A stretch of DNA of 64,000 nt from Pseudorhodoplanes sinuspersici (GCF_002119765.1 NZ_CP021112.1:3342501-3406500); one strand, 5' to 3'; numbered from the stretch's first letter, positions 1-8,284 are shown. Program-made: numbers and translations. Notes: generated from the sequence alone by a model not told the origin.

Positions 1-1947
1 GAAGGAGAACGGCCAGTTGCGTGGCACATAATGGCGCGTCGCCACGAGCTCCGCCTGGAAGCCCGGCGGCAAGGTGTCGGGCCGGAAATAGCAGATGCGC
101 GCGACCTCGCTGAGGGTGATGCGCTCCTTGGCCGTGCCCTTGTCGACGACCACACCGTTGTTGATGTCGAGATCGTCCGGCTTGGCCTGCAGGATGGATG
201 CGGCGGCGGCGAGAACATTCTCGCGCAGCGCCTTACCCGCTTGCCACGCCGCTTCGCCGCCGATGCCGGCGGCGCGCGAGGCCCAGGTGCCGCCGCCATA
301 CGGCGTGTTGTCGGTGTCGCCCATGATCACGCGCACCTTGTCGAGCGACACGCCGAAGGATGACGCGACGCATTGCGCGATCACCGCTTCCGCGCCCTGG
401 CCCTGTTCCGACACGCCGGTATGGCAGAAGATCGCGCCGGTGGCGTCGAGCTTTACCGTCGCGCCGTCCTGCGCCGAAATGCGCGCGCCGCCGACGCCAT
501 AAAACGCCGCGCTCGGATTCGTCACTTCGATGAAGGACGCAAAGCCGATGCCGCGATGGATGCCGTTGGCCCGCGCCGCCGCCTGGTTCGCGCGCAGCGC
601 CTTGTAATCCATCATCCTGAGCAGCTTGTCGGTGGCGGCGTGATGCGACAGCTTCTCGAACTTGATACCGGACGCCGCCGTCACCGGATAGGCATCGTCG
701 GCATAGAGGTTTTTCTTGCGCACCTCGATCGGGTCCATGCCGATCTTCGCCGCGGCGAGATCGACAAGACCTTCGGTCACCGCGGTTGCGATCGGATGGC
801 CGACCGCGCGGTACTGGCACATCACATTTTTATTCTGGAACACCACGCGCGCGCGGGCGCGATAGTTCGGACAAGCATAGGGGCCGCCGACCAGATTGAC
901 CACCTGATTGGCCTCGATGCCGCTGGTGCGTGGATAGACCGAATAGGGGCCGATGCCGGTGAGATCGTCGATCTCGAAAGCGGTGATGGTGCCGTCCTTG
1001 TTGATGCCGATCTTGCCTTTCACGCGATGATCGCGCGCATGGATGTCGGTGACGAAGCTTTCCAGCCGGTCGGCGACGAACTTGATCGGCCGCTTGAGCA
1101 GCTTCGATAAAGCGACGACGGCCATTTCGTCGGCATAGGTGTGCACCTTGACGCCGAAGGAGCCGCCGACATCCTTGGTGATGACGCGGACCTGATGCTC
1201 CTCAAGGCCAAGATGCTTGGCGAACAGGTTCTGCATCATGTGCGGCGCCTGCGTGCCCTGATACACCGTGAGCCGCTGATCGCCGGTGTTCCAGTCGGCG
1301 ACGATGGAGCGCGGCTCGTTGGTGACGCCGGTATGGCGGCCGAAGATGAAGGTCGTTTCCACCACCGCGTCGGATTGCGCGAAGGCCTTGTCGACCTCGC
1401 CGGCATCGAGGCTGCGCTCGAAGGTCAGATTGTCGCCGAGATCGGGATGGATCACCGGCGTTGACGCATCGAGCGCGGTTTCCGGGTCGGTGACCGGCGT
1501 CAGCTCCTCGTAATCGACCTGGATCAATTCGCAGGCGTCTTCTGCTTCGGCCCGCGTGCGCGCGACCACGGCACAGACCGCTTCGCCCTGCCAGCAGGCG
1601 CGATCGACCGCCATCGCATATTGCGGCGCCGACTTGATGCCTTTGAGATGCGTGAGAACACCGACCCACGGCGTGATGACTTTCGCAAGCTCAGGTCCGG
1701 TGACCACGGCGATCACGCCGCGCGCTTTTTCCGCTTCGCTCTTGTCGATGTGTTTGATGCGCGCATGCGCGAACGGCGAGCGCAGATAGGCGACATGCGC
1801 CATCCGCGGCAGCACGAGGTCGCTGACATATTGTGCGCGGCCTTGCGTCAGGCGCTTGAGATTGGGGCGCGGCACCGCGCGGCCGATATAGGAATTGGGC
1901 CGGTCGAGTGCGGTGAGCGGCGAGGGGAGATCAGAGACGATTTTCAT
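1..1947 (-). CDS. Molybdenum hydroxylase large (Mo-cofactor) subunit, xanthine dehydrogenase/CO dehydrogenase family, 3' end outside window
   Basis: The frame is open from an ATG at 1947 to the left edge (649 codons), so roughly the last fifth of a usual 770-800 residue protein is missing. The N-terminus has the family pattern: IGRAVPRPNLKRLTQGRAQY, then LRSPFAHARI and a region around WQGEAVCAVVA, as in aldehyde oxidase/xanthine dehydrogenase a/b hammerhead domains. Around 830-960 the protein reads NYRARARVVFQNKN followed by MCQYRAVGHPIA, the loop that carries AYRGAGRPEA in many relatives. It would bind molybdopterin cytosine dinucleotide and hydroxylate an organic substrate in a complex with the two upstream genes. 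The CoxL-specific CSFR loop is not seen, so it is probably not a true CO dehydrogenase. The substrate cannot be told. It lies 175 bp downstream of the 2Fe-2S subunit, with a palindromic element in the gap. Confidence 0.9.
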   Translation of the reverse strand, partial: MKIVSDLPSPLTALDRPNSYIGRAVPRPNLKRLTQGRAQYVSDLVLPRMAHVAYLRSPFAHARIKHIDKSEAEKARGVIAVVTGPELAKVITPWVGVLTHLKGIKSAPQYAMAVDRACWQGEAVCAVVARTRAEAEDACELIQVDYEELTPVTDPETALDASTPVIHPDLGDNLTFERSLDAGEVDKAFAQSDAVVETTFIFGRHTGVTNEPRSIVADWNTGDQRLTVYQGTQAPHMMQNLFAKHLGLEEHQVRVITKDVGGSFGVKVHTYADEMAVVALSKLLKRPIKFVADRLESFVTDIHARDHRVKGKIGINKDGTITAFEIDDLTGIGPYSVYPRTSGIEANQVVNLVGGPYACPNYRARARVVFQNKNVMCQYRAVGHPIATAVTEGLVDLAAAKIGMDPIEVRKKNLYADDAYPVTAASGIKFEKLSHHAATDKLLRMMDYKALRANQAAARANGIHRGIGFASFIEVTNPSAAFYGVGGARISAQDGATVKLDATGAIFCHTGVSEQGQGAEAVIAQCVASSFGVSLDKVRVIMGDTDNTPYGGGTWASRAAGIGGEAAWQAGKALRENVLAAAASILQAKPDDLDINNGVVVDKGTAKERITLSEVARICYFRPDTLPPGFQAELVATRHYVPRNWPFSF

Positions 1948-1978
1948 GCTGTTCGTTCCATCGCCGGTGTTTTCCTTA

Positions 1979-2086
1979 CCTCCCCCTGAAAGGGGGAGGT
2001 CGACTGCCGGAGCGATAGTGAAGGCAGTCGGGTGGGGGTCTTGTTCGCCGACCCCCACCCCAACCCTCCCCCTTTCAGGGAGAGGG
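1979..2086. repeat. Palindromic repeat element, family A (cloverleaf-like)
   Basis: Four successive inverted repeats fill the gap between the 2Fe-2S and Mo subunit genes: CCTCCCCCT/AGGGGGAGG (1979-1999), GACTGCC/GGCAGTC (2002-2029), GGTGGGGGTC/GACCCCCACC (2031-2059) and CCCTCCCCCT/AGGGAGAGGG (2064-2086). Related hairpins are at 10468-10488 and inside uvrB at about 19482-19546. It resembles the dispersed intergenic palindromes of Rhizobiales genomes. It lies inside a transcription unit, so it would be part of the mRNA between two cistrons. Confidence 0.85.
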
Positions 2087-2122
2087 AGCACACCTGAATC
2101 CGCCGCGAGCTGACCACTTTAT

Positions 2123-2620
2123 TCATGACGATCTTCCCGCGCGCGCCACAGCAACCGCTTCCACCGCATCGACGATGGCGTGATAGCCGGTGCAGCGGCA
2201 GTAATTGCCGGAAATATGTTCGCGGATGTCGTCGCGGCTTGGCACTTTGCCGCCATTTTTCGTTTGTGAAAGCAATTCCTGCGCTGTCAGCAGCATGCCG
2301 GGCGTGCAGAAGCCGCATTGCAGCGCGTTGCGCCTCTCGAACGCATCCTGCAGATCGGCGATCTCGCCGGTGTCCGACACGCCTTCGATCGTCTCCACAA
2401 TGGCGCCGTCGCATTGCACGGCCAGCATCAGGCAGCCGCGCACGACCTCGCCATTCACGCGCACGGTACAGGCGCCGCAGACGCCGTGTTCGCAGCCGAC
2501 ATGACTGCCGGTCAGCGTCAGGTCATCGCGCAGGAAATCGACCAGCGACTTGCGCCCCTCGACATGGCCGTCGATGCGCTCTCCATTGACGGTGAGGGTG
2601 ATGTCGTAATGATGCGTCAT
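2123..2620 (-). CDS. Molybdenum hydroxylase small subunit, 2Fe-2S protein (CoxS/XdhA-type)
   Basis: A 165-residue protein with both iron-sulfur domains of the family. The plant-type ferredoxin cluster ligands are in CEHGVCGAC plus a downstream Cys (VVRGCLML). The second cluster ligands are in QCGFCTPGM and NYCRCTGY. It passes electrons from the molybdenum centre of the large subunit to the FAD of the medium subunit. The ATG at 2620 overlaps the stop of the FAD subunit gene (ATGA, 2617-2620), showing translational coupling. The C-terminal residues VARAGRSS are not distinctive. Length and motif spacing are those of intact CoxS-like subunits. Confidence 0.95.
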   Translation of the reverse strand: MTHHYDITLTVNGERIDGHVEGRKSLVDFLRDDLTLTGSHVGCEHGVCGACTVRVNGEVVRGCLMLAVQCDGAIVETIEGVSDTGEIADLQDAFERRNALQCGFCTPGMLLTAQELLSQTKNGGKVPSRDDIREHISGNYCRCTGYHAIVDAVEAVAVARAGRSS

Positions 2621-3465
2621 GCGCGCGCTCCGCTCATTTGCGCGGCAACACGGCGCAGCAGCACGCCAGCGAGATGTTTCTTCACGGCGCCGGTTTCCTG
2701 GATGTCGTCGGAGGGATCGAGATCTGTGGCGAGCGCTTTGACCGCTTCGTCGAGATTGCCGGAGGCCAATGCCGCTTCCGCGGCTTTTGCGCGAACAGGT
2801 GTCAGCCCCACGCCGAAATAGGCGAGCCGCACATCCTTCAGCGACGCACCGTCCGCGCGCGCCGAGGCGGCGAGCCCGACGATGGCGTAATCGCCGTGCC
2901 GGCGCGACAGTTCGGCAAAGCCGTAACGCATGTCCGGTGTTGCAGCCGGCAGGCGGATCGCCGTCAGCATGTCGTTTGGGCCGATCGCGGTTTCGTACAG
3001 CCCCTGGAAAAAGTCGTCCGCCCCCACAACGCGTTTGCCGCCGGGGCCTGCAATCTCGGCCTCGCCGTTCAGCGCCAGGAAGCAGGCCGGCAATTCGGCG
3101 GCCGGATCGGCGAATGCGACGGAGCCGCCGATGGTGCCGCGGTTGCGGATGGCGGGGTGAGCGATATGCGGCATCGCCATCGCGATCAGCGGCGCGTGTT
3201 GGGCGATGGTATCGGACCCCATCACCGCGGCATGCCGCGCCAAGGCGCCGATGTCGACCATGCCGTCTTTCACGGCGATGGTATCGAGACCGGCAATGCC
3301 ATTGAGATCGATCAGCACGCTCGGCGCCGACAGCCGCATATTGAGCGTTGCCATCAGGCTCTGCCCACCGGCCAGCAACTTGGCGCCATCGCCATGCTTG
3401 CCCAACAACTTGACCGCGTCCTCGACGGAACGCGCCTTCGCATACGCAAACGGCGCCGGTTTCAC
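2617..3465 (-). CDS. Molybdenum hydroxylase medium subunit, FAD-binding (CoxM-type)
   Basis: A 282-residue FAD_binding_5 / CO dehydrogenase flavoprotein family subunit. The two FAD motifs are visible: AGGQSLMATLNMRL near residue 35 and RNRGTIGGSVAFADPAAELP near residue 105. I chose the GTG at 3465 because GGGAGGA sits five bases upstream and the protein then begins VKPAPFAYAKARSVEDAV, the usual start of the family; a longer reading frame upstream has no such support. The order FAD, FeS, Mo subunit matches the coxMSL arrangement. It follows the ROK-type gene by 64 bp on the same strand, so one long transcript is possible. Confidence 0.93.
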   Translation of the reverse strand: MKPAPFAYAKARSVEDAVKLLGKHGDGAKLLAGGQSLMATLNMRLSAPSVLIDLNGIAGLDTIAVKDGMVDIGALARHAAVMGSDTIAQHAPLIAMAMPHIAHPAIRNRGTIGGSVAFADPAAELPACFLALNGEAEIAGPGGKRVVGADDFFQGLYETAIGPNDMLTAIRLPAATPDMRYGFAELSRRHGDYAIVGLAASARADGASLKDVRLAYFGVGLTPVRAKAAEAALASGNLDEAVKALATDLDPSDDIQETGAVKKHLAGVLLRRVAAQMSGARA

Positions 3466-3529
3466 GCATCCTCCCAAGATTTTGTTTTTTCTTATTCTGG
3501 CTGGGAAAAGGCGCGCGTCAACTACGGTG

Positions 3530-4594
3530 TCATTCCGAATGCCGGTTGGTGAACCGCGCATTGCCGAGGCCGGTGCCGATGGTCAGCACGCCCCAGTGAT
3601 CGACGTCCTGCATGAACGGCACTTCGCTCAGGCCCTGCACGACCGCGTCGTTGTGCAGCACGATGGCGGTATCGTCGTCGCCGATCTTCGGAATCGCCTC
3701 ATGCAGCCGCAACGGCAGATTGAAACGGCTCGATTCCCAGTTGCCGCCCGGCAGGTTCTGACCGCCCCGGTCGATCGAGCCATCAGCCTCGATCCGGCCG
3801 GGACAGCCGATACCGATGAAAGGGGCGAGCTGGACCTTCTCCTTCTGCGCCTTCGCGATCAAACGCTTCAGCATGCCGGCGAGACTGTCCACGGCATCCT
3901 CTCGCTTGATGTCGTTCTCGTCGGCATGGCGCCAGAGTTCGTATTTCCACACCGCGGCCTTCGACAGGTCGCTCTTCTTCTTGATGTTCAGATCGACAAT
4001 GCCGGCGCGGATATTCGAGCCGCCGATATCCACGCCGAGGATGGCATCATGCGCCTTGAACATCCAGCCAGGAGCCAGATGCGCCGCGCCGAGAAGGCCG
4101 GCTTCATCCGGATCGTTGCGGATCGGGACCACGTCCACCTTGATCTTGTCGGCTTTCAGGATCACCGAGGACCGCCCAATTACCAGTTCGCCGATGCGGC
4201 TGTTGCGAAAGCCGCCGCCGACCACGATCCGTTCGGTCTTGGCCCAGGCTTTCAGCTTCATGAATCTGCGGATGACGAGCGCGAGTTCCTGCGAGAAATC
4301 CTCGATCGCGCCTTGCAGCACGCCGGCGGCTTCCGCATCGCCCTTGCTCAGCAATTCGTCGAGCTGCTTCTTGCTCAGTTTCTCGGTCGCAATGTCGCCA
4401 AACGGATCGTCGCCGCTTTTGCGCAACGCCTTGCGCCAGTTGTCGATCAGGTCGCCGAACGCGCCCTTGCTGGCGCGATCGCCGATGAAACCTTCGTCGT
4501 CCTTGATTTCGACATTGTAGCTGTCGACCTCGACGGAGGGCAGTCGCGCCGCGCCATGCGCCGCCACGGCGGCCAGTGCCTTTGGTTCTGCCAT
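3530..4594 (-). CDS. ROK-type (ASKHA fold) protein with motifs in circularly permuted order
   Basis: A 354-residue protein. The first half holds what is normally the C-terminal half of ROK proteins: IGDRASKGAFGDLIDNW (about residue 36), ERIVVGGGFRNSRIGE (about residue 121) and DPDEAGLLGAAHLAP (about residue 160). The second half then starts with the phosphate-binding motif AILGVDIGGSNIRAGIVD and continues through FIGIGCPGRI, LHNDAVVQG and LTIGTGLGNARFTNR at the extreme end. Standard ROK sugar kinases and repressors run in the opposite order. No CxCGxxGC zinc motif and no helix-turn-helix are seen. Start at ATG 4594 has GGAGGG upstream. It may be a kinase or a ligand-binding protein; substrate unknown. 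Its place next to the Mo hydroxylase may be incidental. Confidence 0.8.
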   Translation of the reverse strand: MAEPKALAAVAAHGAARLPSVEVDSYNVEIKDDEGFIGDRASKGAFGDLIDNWRKALRKSGDDPFGDIATEKLSKKQLDELLSKGDAEAAGVLQGAIEDFSQELALVIRRFMKLKAWAKTERIVVGGGFRNSRIGELVIGRSSVILKADKIKVDVVPIRNDPDEAGLLGAAHLAPGWMFKAHDAILGVDIGGSNIRAGIVDLNIKKKSDLSKAAVWKYELWRHADENDIKREDAVDSLAGMLKRLIAKAQKEKVQLAPFIGIGCPGRIEADGSIDRGGQNLPGGNWESSRFNLPLRLHEAIPKIGDDDTAIVLHNDAVVQGLSEVPFMQDVDHWGVLTIGTGLGNARFTNRHSE

Positions 4595-4669
4595 CGATCT
4601 ACCCTCCAACGCGGACTAACGCGAAAGGGCGGGAAAGTTTCCGCTTGCAGGGAGTGGGATTGTATCCGT

Positions 4670-4762
4670 TCGTCCCCGCGAAAGCGGGGACCCAGACTCT
4701 GGATTCCCGCTGGAGCCTGTCATCGGGCCGCGCTTTGTGCGGACCCGTTGGCGGGAATGAGC
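4670..4762. repeat. Palindromic repeat element, family B
   Basis: GTCCCCGC-GAAA-GCGGGGAC (4672-4691) is followed by ATTCCCGC (4703-4710) pairing with GCGGGAAT (4751-4758) around an inner CGGGCCGC/GCGGACCCG hairpin. The same unit lies in the opposite orientation at 7763-7828, sharing the GCGGGAATCC ... CTGGGTCCCCG core. The element fills most of the 177-bp gap between the hydroxyacid dehydrogenase stop and the ROK-type gene start; both genes run on the minus strand. Confidence 0.85.
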
Positions 4763-4771
4763 GGCTAGAAG

Positions 4772-5677
4772 TTAGAGTTTCAATCCCTTCACAATATCGA
4801 TCGCACGCCGCAGCAACGTTTCCGATGCCTCCACCGTGCGGAACGCCGCATGCGCGGAAAGCGTCACATTCTCCATCCGGTTCAGCGGGTGATCGGGCTT
4901 CAGCGGCTCGGCATGATAGACGTCGAGCCCGGCATGGCCGATATGACCGGAGCGCAAGGCCGCCAGAATCGCCTCTTCGTCGACCAGCGCGCCGCGTGCG
5001 GTATTGACCAGGATCGCGCCCGGCTTCATGCGGGCGATGCGGTCGGCATTGAGGAAATTCCGCGTCTCGTCGTTCAACACGAGGTTGAGCGACACGACAT
5101 CGGATTGCGCCAGCAAGTCGTCGATCCCGACCAGCGGCACTGGCGCATCGGCATGTTTGGTGCGGTTATAGGCGACGACATTCATGCCGATGCCTTTGGC
5201 GATGCGCGCGGTCTCCGCGCCGATGCCGCCTAGTCCGATGATGCCGAGCGTCTTGCCGAGAAGCTGCATGCCCTCCAGCGGCTTCCAGGTGCCGGCGCGG
5301 AGCGTGCGGTCCATTTTCGCAATGTCGCGCGCGCAGGCGAACATCAGCGCGATCGTGTGCTCGGCGACGGCGGTATCGCCGTAACCCTTGATGATGTGGA
5401 CGGTGACGCCAAGCTCCTTCAACTCGGCGATATTCATGTAGCTCGCAGCGCCGGTGCCGAGGAACACGATGTGCTTCAGCGATTTGCACTGTGCGATGTA
5501 TTCCGTCGGCATGTAGGAATGATCGTCGAGCGCGACGTCATAGCCGTCGAGCAGCTTCGGCAGATCCTCGACCTTGTAAGGCGTGGTATTGACCGTGACC
5601 TGTGGATCGCCGGCGCCATGGACTCTGTGCCAGACCGGTTCAAGCTGATGATTGCAGTCGATGAAGATGGATTTCAT
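4772..5677 (-). CDS. D-2-hydroxyacid dehydrogenase (NAD-dependent, phosphoglycerate dehydrogenase-like)
   Basis: A 301-residue enzyme of the D-isomer-specific 2-hydroxyacid dehydrogenase family. The Rossmann motif GIIGLGGIGAETA is at about residue 142, and the catalytic triad of the family is present: Arg in NTARGALVDE, Glu in YHAEPLKPDHP and His in LSAHAAF. It reduces a 2-keto acid with NAD(P)H or the reverse, in the cytoplasm. There is no ACT regulatory domain, so it is not a classical SerA. The ATG at 5677 overlaps the stop codon of the upstream MFS transporter gene (ATGA), suggesting that the transporter brings in the acid this enzyme acts on. The exact substrate is not readable. Confidence 0.9.
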   Translation of the reverse strand: MKSIFIDCNHQLEPVWHRVHGAGDPQVTVNTTPYKVEDLPKLLDGYDVALDDHSYMPTEYIAQCKSLKHIVFLGTGAASYMNIAELKELGVTVHIIKGYGDTAVAEHTIALMFACARDIAKMDRTLRAGTWKPLEGMQLLGKTLGIIGLGGIGAETARIAKGIGMNVVAYNRTKHADAPVPLVGIDDLLAQSDVVSLNLVLNDETRNFLNADRIARMKPGAILVNTARGALVDEEAILAALRSGHIGHAGLDVYHAEPLKPDHPLNRMENVTLSAHAAFRTVEASETLLRRAIDIVKGLKL

Positions 5678-6864
5678 GGTCTCGTTTTGGCGTGTTTCAT
5701 CGCCTGCCGCAACAGCAGGGATATCGTCAGACCTGCAATCGTCACGCCAACGAACAGCATCGGCGCCCGCACCCAGCCGAAATGCTGGACGATGAAGGCC
5801 ATCACTGCAGGACCTGTCAGATTGCCGAGATTGGTGGCCTGATTGACGAGCCCCAGCACGATAGCGAGCAGCGCCGAACTCGCCGCAAAGCGCGGCGCGG
5901 CGGCAAAGATCGATGCCGGGATGACGCCGGTCACGGCGAGGCTCGCCGACGCCATCACCGCAATGACCGCGACCGGCAGCCCTTCGGAGAAAACGCCGAA
6001 ACTGGCGAGGCCGACGAAACTGAAGCCGAAGGCGGTAATGCCCCACAGCGGCGCGCCGAAACGGACCAGCGCGCCGGCGAACATGTTGCCGACGGCATTG
6101 GCGGCGACCGTCGCTGCGGTGATGGCGCCGGCGGTGGAGATCGACAGGCCCATGCGGTCCACCAGCAATGTCGGGAGCAAACCGGCCATTGCCGCGTATT
6201 GAAAGGTGTAGATGCCGAATGCGAGCGCCAGCAGGATCGGGCCCGGTGCGCCGAGCACCTGTTTGATATTCGGCAGCACGGCCCGACCCGGATTGGCGGG
6301 CGGTGCTTCTTCGTGCAGCGGAAGGAATGCGACGAGCGCGGCGTAGACCAGCACCACCACGCCATTGACGATCCACAGCGTTTGCCAGCCATAGGCGACG
6401 AGATGCGGCCCGGCCACCATCATGATCACCGAGCCGATCGGCATATAGGCGCCAAACACCGCCAGTACCGTCTCGCGGTCTCTTGGTGCGGTGACGGTGC
6501 GCAGGAGGCGCGGCAGCGCCAGCACGGCAGCGAGAAACCCGCAGCCTTCGACCACCCGCGTCGCGATCAGAAATCCGCCATTCGTCGCCAATGCGCCGGC
6601 CAGGCTGCCAAGCCCGGCCGCCACCAGTCCGGCGATCAAGGTGCGCTTGGCGCTGAACAGCGACGCGACGATGCCGGACGGCAGTCCGGCCGCTGCGCCG
6701 AGCGCTCCATAGGCACCCAGGACCCAGGACGCCACGACCAGCGACAGCGACAATTCACGCTGCAGTACCGGGACTGCGATCGCGGCCTTTCCAATTTGCA
6801 GCGCGACCACAACGCCCGCGATGAGAAGGGCGGCGACCGCGCCCCAGCGTGTCGGTACTTGCAT
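5674..6864 (-). CDS. Major facilitator superfamily transporter
   Basis: A 396-residue, almost wholly hydrophobic protein with about twelve predicted membrane spans, consistent with MFS (CynX/NimT-like or organic anion type by general look). The loop between helices 2 and 3, VASLFSAKRTLIAG, has a weak version of the usual MFS loop, and a hydrophilic central loop (PLHEEAPPANPGRAVLPNIK, near residue 205) divides the two halves. It overlaps the start of the D-2-hydroxyacid dehydrogenase gene by four bases, so the two are translationally coupled. The upstream gap to the divergent hydrolase gene is only 55 bp. The substrate is inferred, not seen, to be a carboxylate. Confidence 0.88.
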   Translation of the reverse strand: MQVPTRWGAVAALLIAGVVVALQIGKAAIAVPVLQRELSLSLVVASWVLGAYGALGAAAGLPSGIVASLFSAKRTLIAGLVAAGLGSLAGALATNGGFLIATRVVEGCGFLAAVLALPRLLRTVTAPRDRETVLAVFGAYMPIGSVIMMVAGPHLVAYGWQTLWIVNGVVVLVYAALVAFLPLHEEAPPANPGRAVLPNIKQVLGAPGPILLALAFGIYTFQYAAMAGLLPTLLVDRMGLSISTAGAITAATVAANAVGNMFAGALVRFGAPLWGITAFGFSFVGLASFGVFSEGLPVAVIAVMASASLAVTGVIPASIFAAAPRFAASSALLAIVLGLVNQATNLGNLTGPAVMAFIVQHFGWVRAPMLFVGVTIAGLTISLLLRQAMKHAKTRP

Positions 6865-6919
6865 TCAAAAATCCGGCAGATGTCACGAAGCGGGCAAGGG
6901 GGCGTGTTATAACGGCTCG

Positions 6920-7717
6920 ATGACCGCACTCAAATCGATCCTGATCGTTGCGCTGGCCGGGTATCTCGGCCTGCTCGCCATCATGTATGTGTTGCAGCGC
7001 ACGCTGATGTATTTCCCCGACAAGGTGCATACCGCGCCCGCCGATGCGGAATTCCCCCAGGCGCGCGAAGTCAAGCTGACGTCCGTGGACGGCACGCAGG
7101 TCCTGGCCTGGACGGTGCCGCCACAGCCCGGCAAGCCGGTCGTGGTCTATTTTCACGGCAATGGTGGTTCGCTGCAGCATCGCGTGCCGCGCTTCAAGCC
7201 GCTGGTGTCGGACGGAACCGGCCTCGTCGCACTATCCTATCGCGGTTATGGCGGATCGCATGGCAGTCCGAACGAGGAGGGACTGATTGCCGACGGCCGG
7301 GCCGCTTATGACTTCGCGCGCAAGACCTATCCCGATGCGAAGATCGTGCTGTGGGGCGAATCGCTCGGCACCGGGATCGCGACGGCGATCGCGGCTGAGA
7401 ATGCTATTGCGGCTCTGGTGCTCGAGGCCCCTTACACATCGACGCTCGAGATCGCGCAGGCGCATTATCCCTTCATCCCGGTGCGCTGGCTGATGAAGGA
7501 CCAGTTTCATTCGAGCGAGCGCATCGGCAAGGTGAAGGCGCCGGTCCTGATCCTGCATGGGGACCGTGACACGGTGATCCCGATCGCGCATGGCGAGCGT
7601 CTCTATGCGCTCGCGCCGGAGCCGAAAAAGCTTGTGCGTTTTGCCGGCGGCGATCACGAAGGCCTCGACCGGTTCGGTGCGCTGCAGGCGGCGCGTGATT
7701 TCATGGCGAAGCTGTAG
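6920..7717 (+). CDS. Membrane-anchored alpha/beta hydrolase (BEM46/ABHD13-like)
   Basis: A 265-residue protein with one N-terminal membrane segment (ILIVALAGYLGLLAIMYVL) followed by a hydrolase domain. The oxyanion-hole region is VVYFHGNGGS, the nucleophile elbow is LWGESLGTG (Ser), the acid is in LILHGDRDTVIP and the His in FAGGDHEGLDRFG. This order and the YRGYGGSHGSPNEEG stretch match the bacterial BEM46-like esterases. The start is ATG 6920; the upstream in-frame extension overlaps the divergent MFS gene and looks non-coding. It probably acts on lipids or esters at the inner membrane. Transcription is divergent from the MFS gene. Confidence 0.88.
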   Translation: MTALKSILIVALAGYLGLLAIMYVLQRTLMYFPDKVHTAPADAEFPQAREVKLTSVDGTQVLAWTVPPQPGKPVVVYFHGNGGSLQHRVPRFKPLVSDGTGLVALSYRGYGGSHGSPNEEGLIADGRAAYDFARKTYPDAKIVLWGESLGTGIATAIAAENAIAALVLEAPYTSTLEIAQAHYPFIPVRWLMKDQFHSSERIGKVKAPVLILHGDRDTVIPIAHGERLYALAPEPKKLVRFAGGDHEGLDRFGALQAARDFMAKL

Positions 7718-7762
7718 CTGGCAATATCAACCGGCATCATTGCCGCCGGCAACTCTCGCCGT

Positions 7763-7828
7763 TCATTCCCGCGCAAGCGGGAATCCGGAATCTTGACTCT
7801 GGGTCCCCGTTGTCGCGGGTCCGAACGG
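7763..7828. repeat. Palindromic repeat element, family B (inverted copy)
   Basis: ATTCCCGC-GCAA-GCGGGAAT (7765-7784) is followed by CTGGGTCCCCG and its imperfect partner CGCGGGTCC. Read on the opposite strand it has the same order of parts as the copy at 4670-4762. It lies between two convergent genes (hydrolase end 7717, DCC-family protein end 7844), where it could also stop transcription from both sides. Confidence 0.75.
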
Positions 7829-7843
7829 ATGGAGATGGACCAA

Positions 7844-8284
7844 TCACTCGATCACCCGGTCCGCATAAGCCATGCCGCCAAGGTCGCAGCTTTCGTTCTT
7901 GCCGAACCAGCGATAGCGGTTGCGTGCGACGAAGGCATAGAAGCGGTCGCGCAACGGCTTCGGGATGATGCGAAAGCTGCGCACCCAACCATAGCCGGGC
8001 AGGGCCGATAACGCGGCGATGGCCGAATCCGAATTCAGATGCACATCGCCGTCGATCAGCACCGCATTGCTCTGCGGATTGTCGGGATCGATCCCGTATT
8101 TGAGCGCCAGCGCGCGGCCATAGGGTGACTGGATGGCGGTGAAAAGAAACTTGCGCGCGGTGTCGCGCTTCGCCACGAAGCGAAACCATCCCGAACAGAT
8201 CACGCAATCGCCGTCATAGAGGATGAGTGCGCGCTCGCCCTTCTCGCCGATGTTGCGAATGGAAGGATCGTCTCTGGCGATCAT
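7844..8284 (-). CDS. DCC-family (DUF393) thiol-disulfide oxidoreductase-like protein
   Basis: A protein of about 146 residues with the family signature LILYDGDCVICSGWFRFVAKRD near the N-terminus, containing DxxCxxC, followed by the typical FLFTAIQSPYGRALA and SDSAIAALSALPGYGWVRSFRIIP stretches. Members are small predicted thioredoxin-fold redox proteins of uncertain role. I chose the ATG at 8284; the frame also allows a TTG at 8293. There is no clear Shine-Dalgarno before either. It converges on the hydrolase gene at 7717 and is divergent from the flavoprotein gene that begins about 100 bp away, so the region 8285-8390 must hold promoters for both. Confidence 0.87.
   Translation of the reverse strand: MIARDDPSIRNIGEKGERALILYDGDCVICSGWFRFVAKRDTARKFLFTAIQSPYGRALALKYGIDPDNPQSNAVLIDGDVHLNSDSAIAALSALPGYGWVRSFRIIPKPLRDRFYAFVARNRYRWFGKNESCDLGGMAYADRVIE

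Noticed and set aside
3206-4768. Long plus-strand open frame (520 codons) across the FAD subunit and ROK-type genes
   Set aside because: It is the antisense of two well-recognised minus-strand genes; high GC keeps several frames open. The translation has no recognisable motif.
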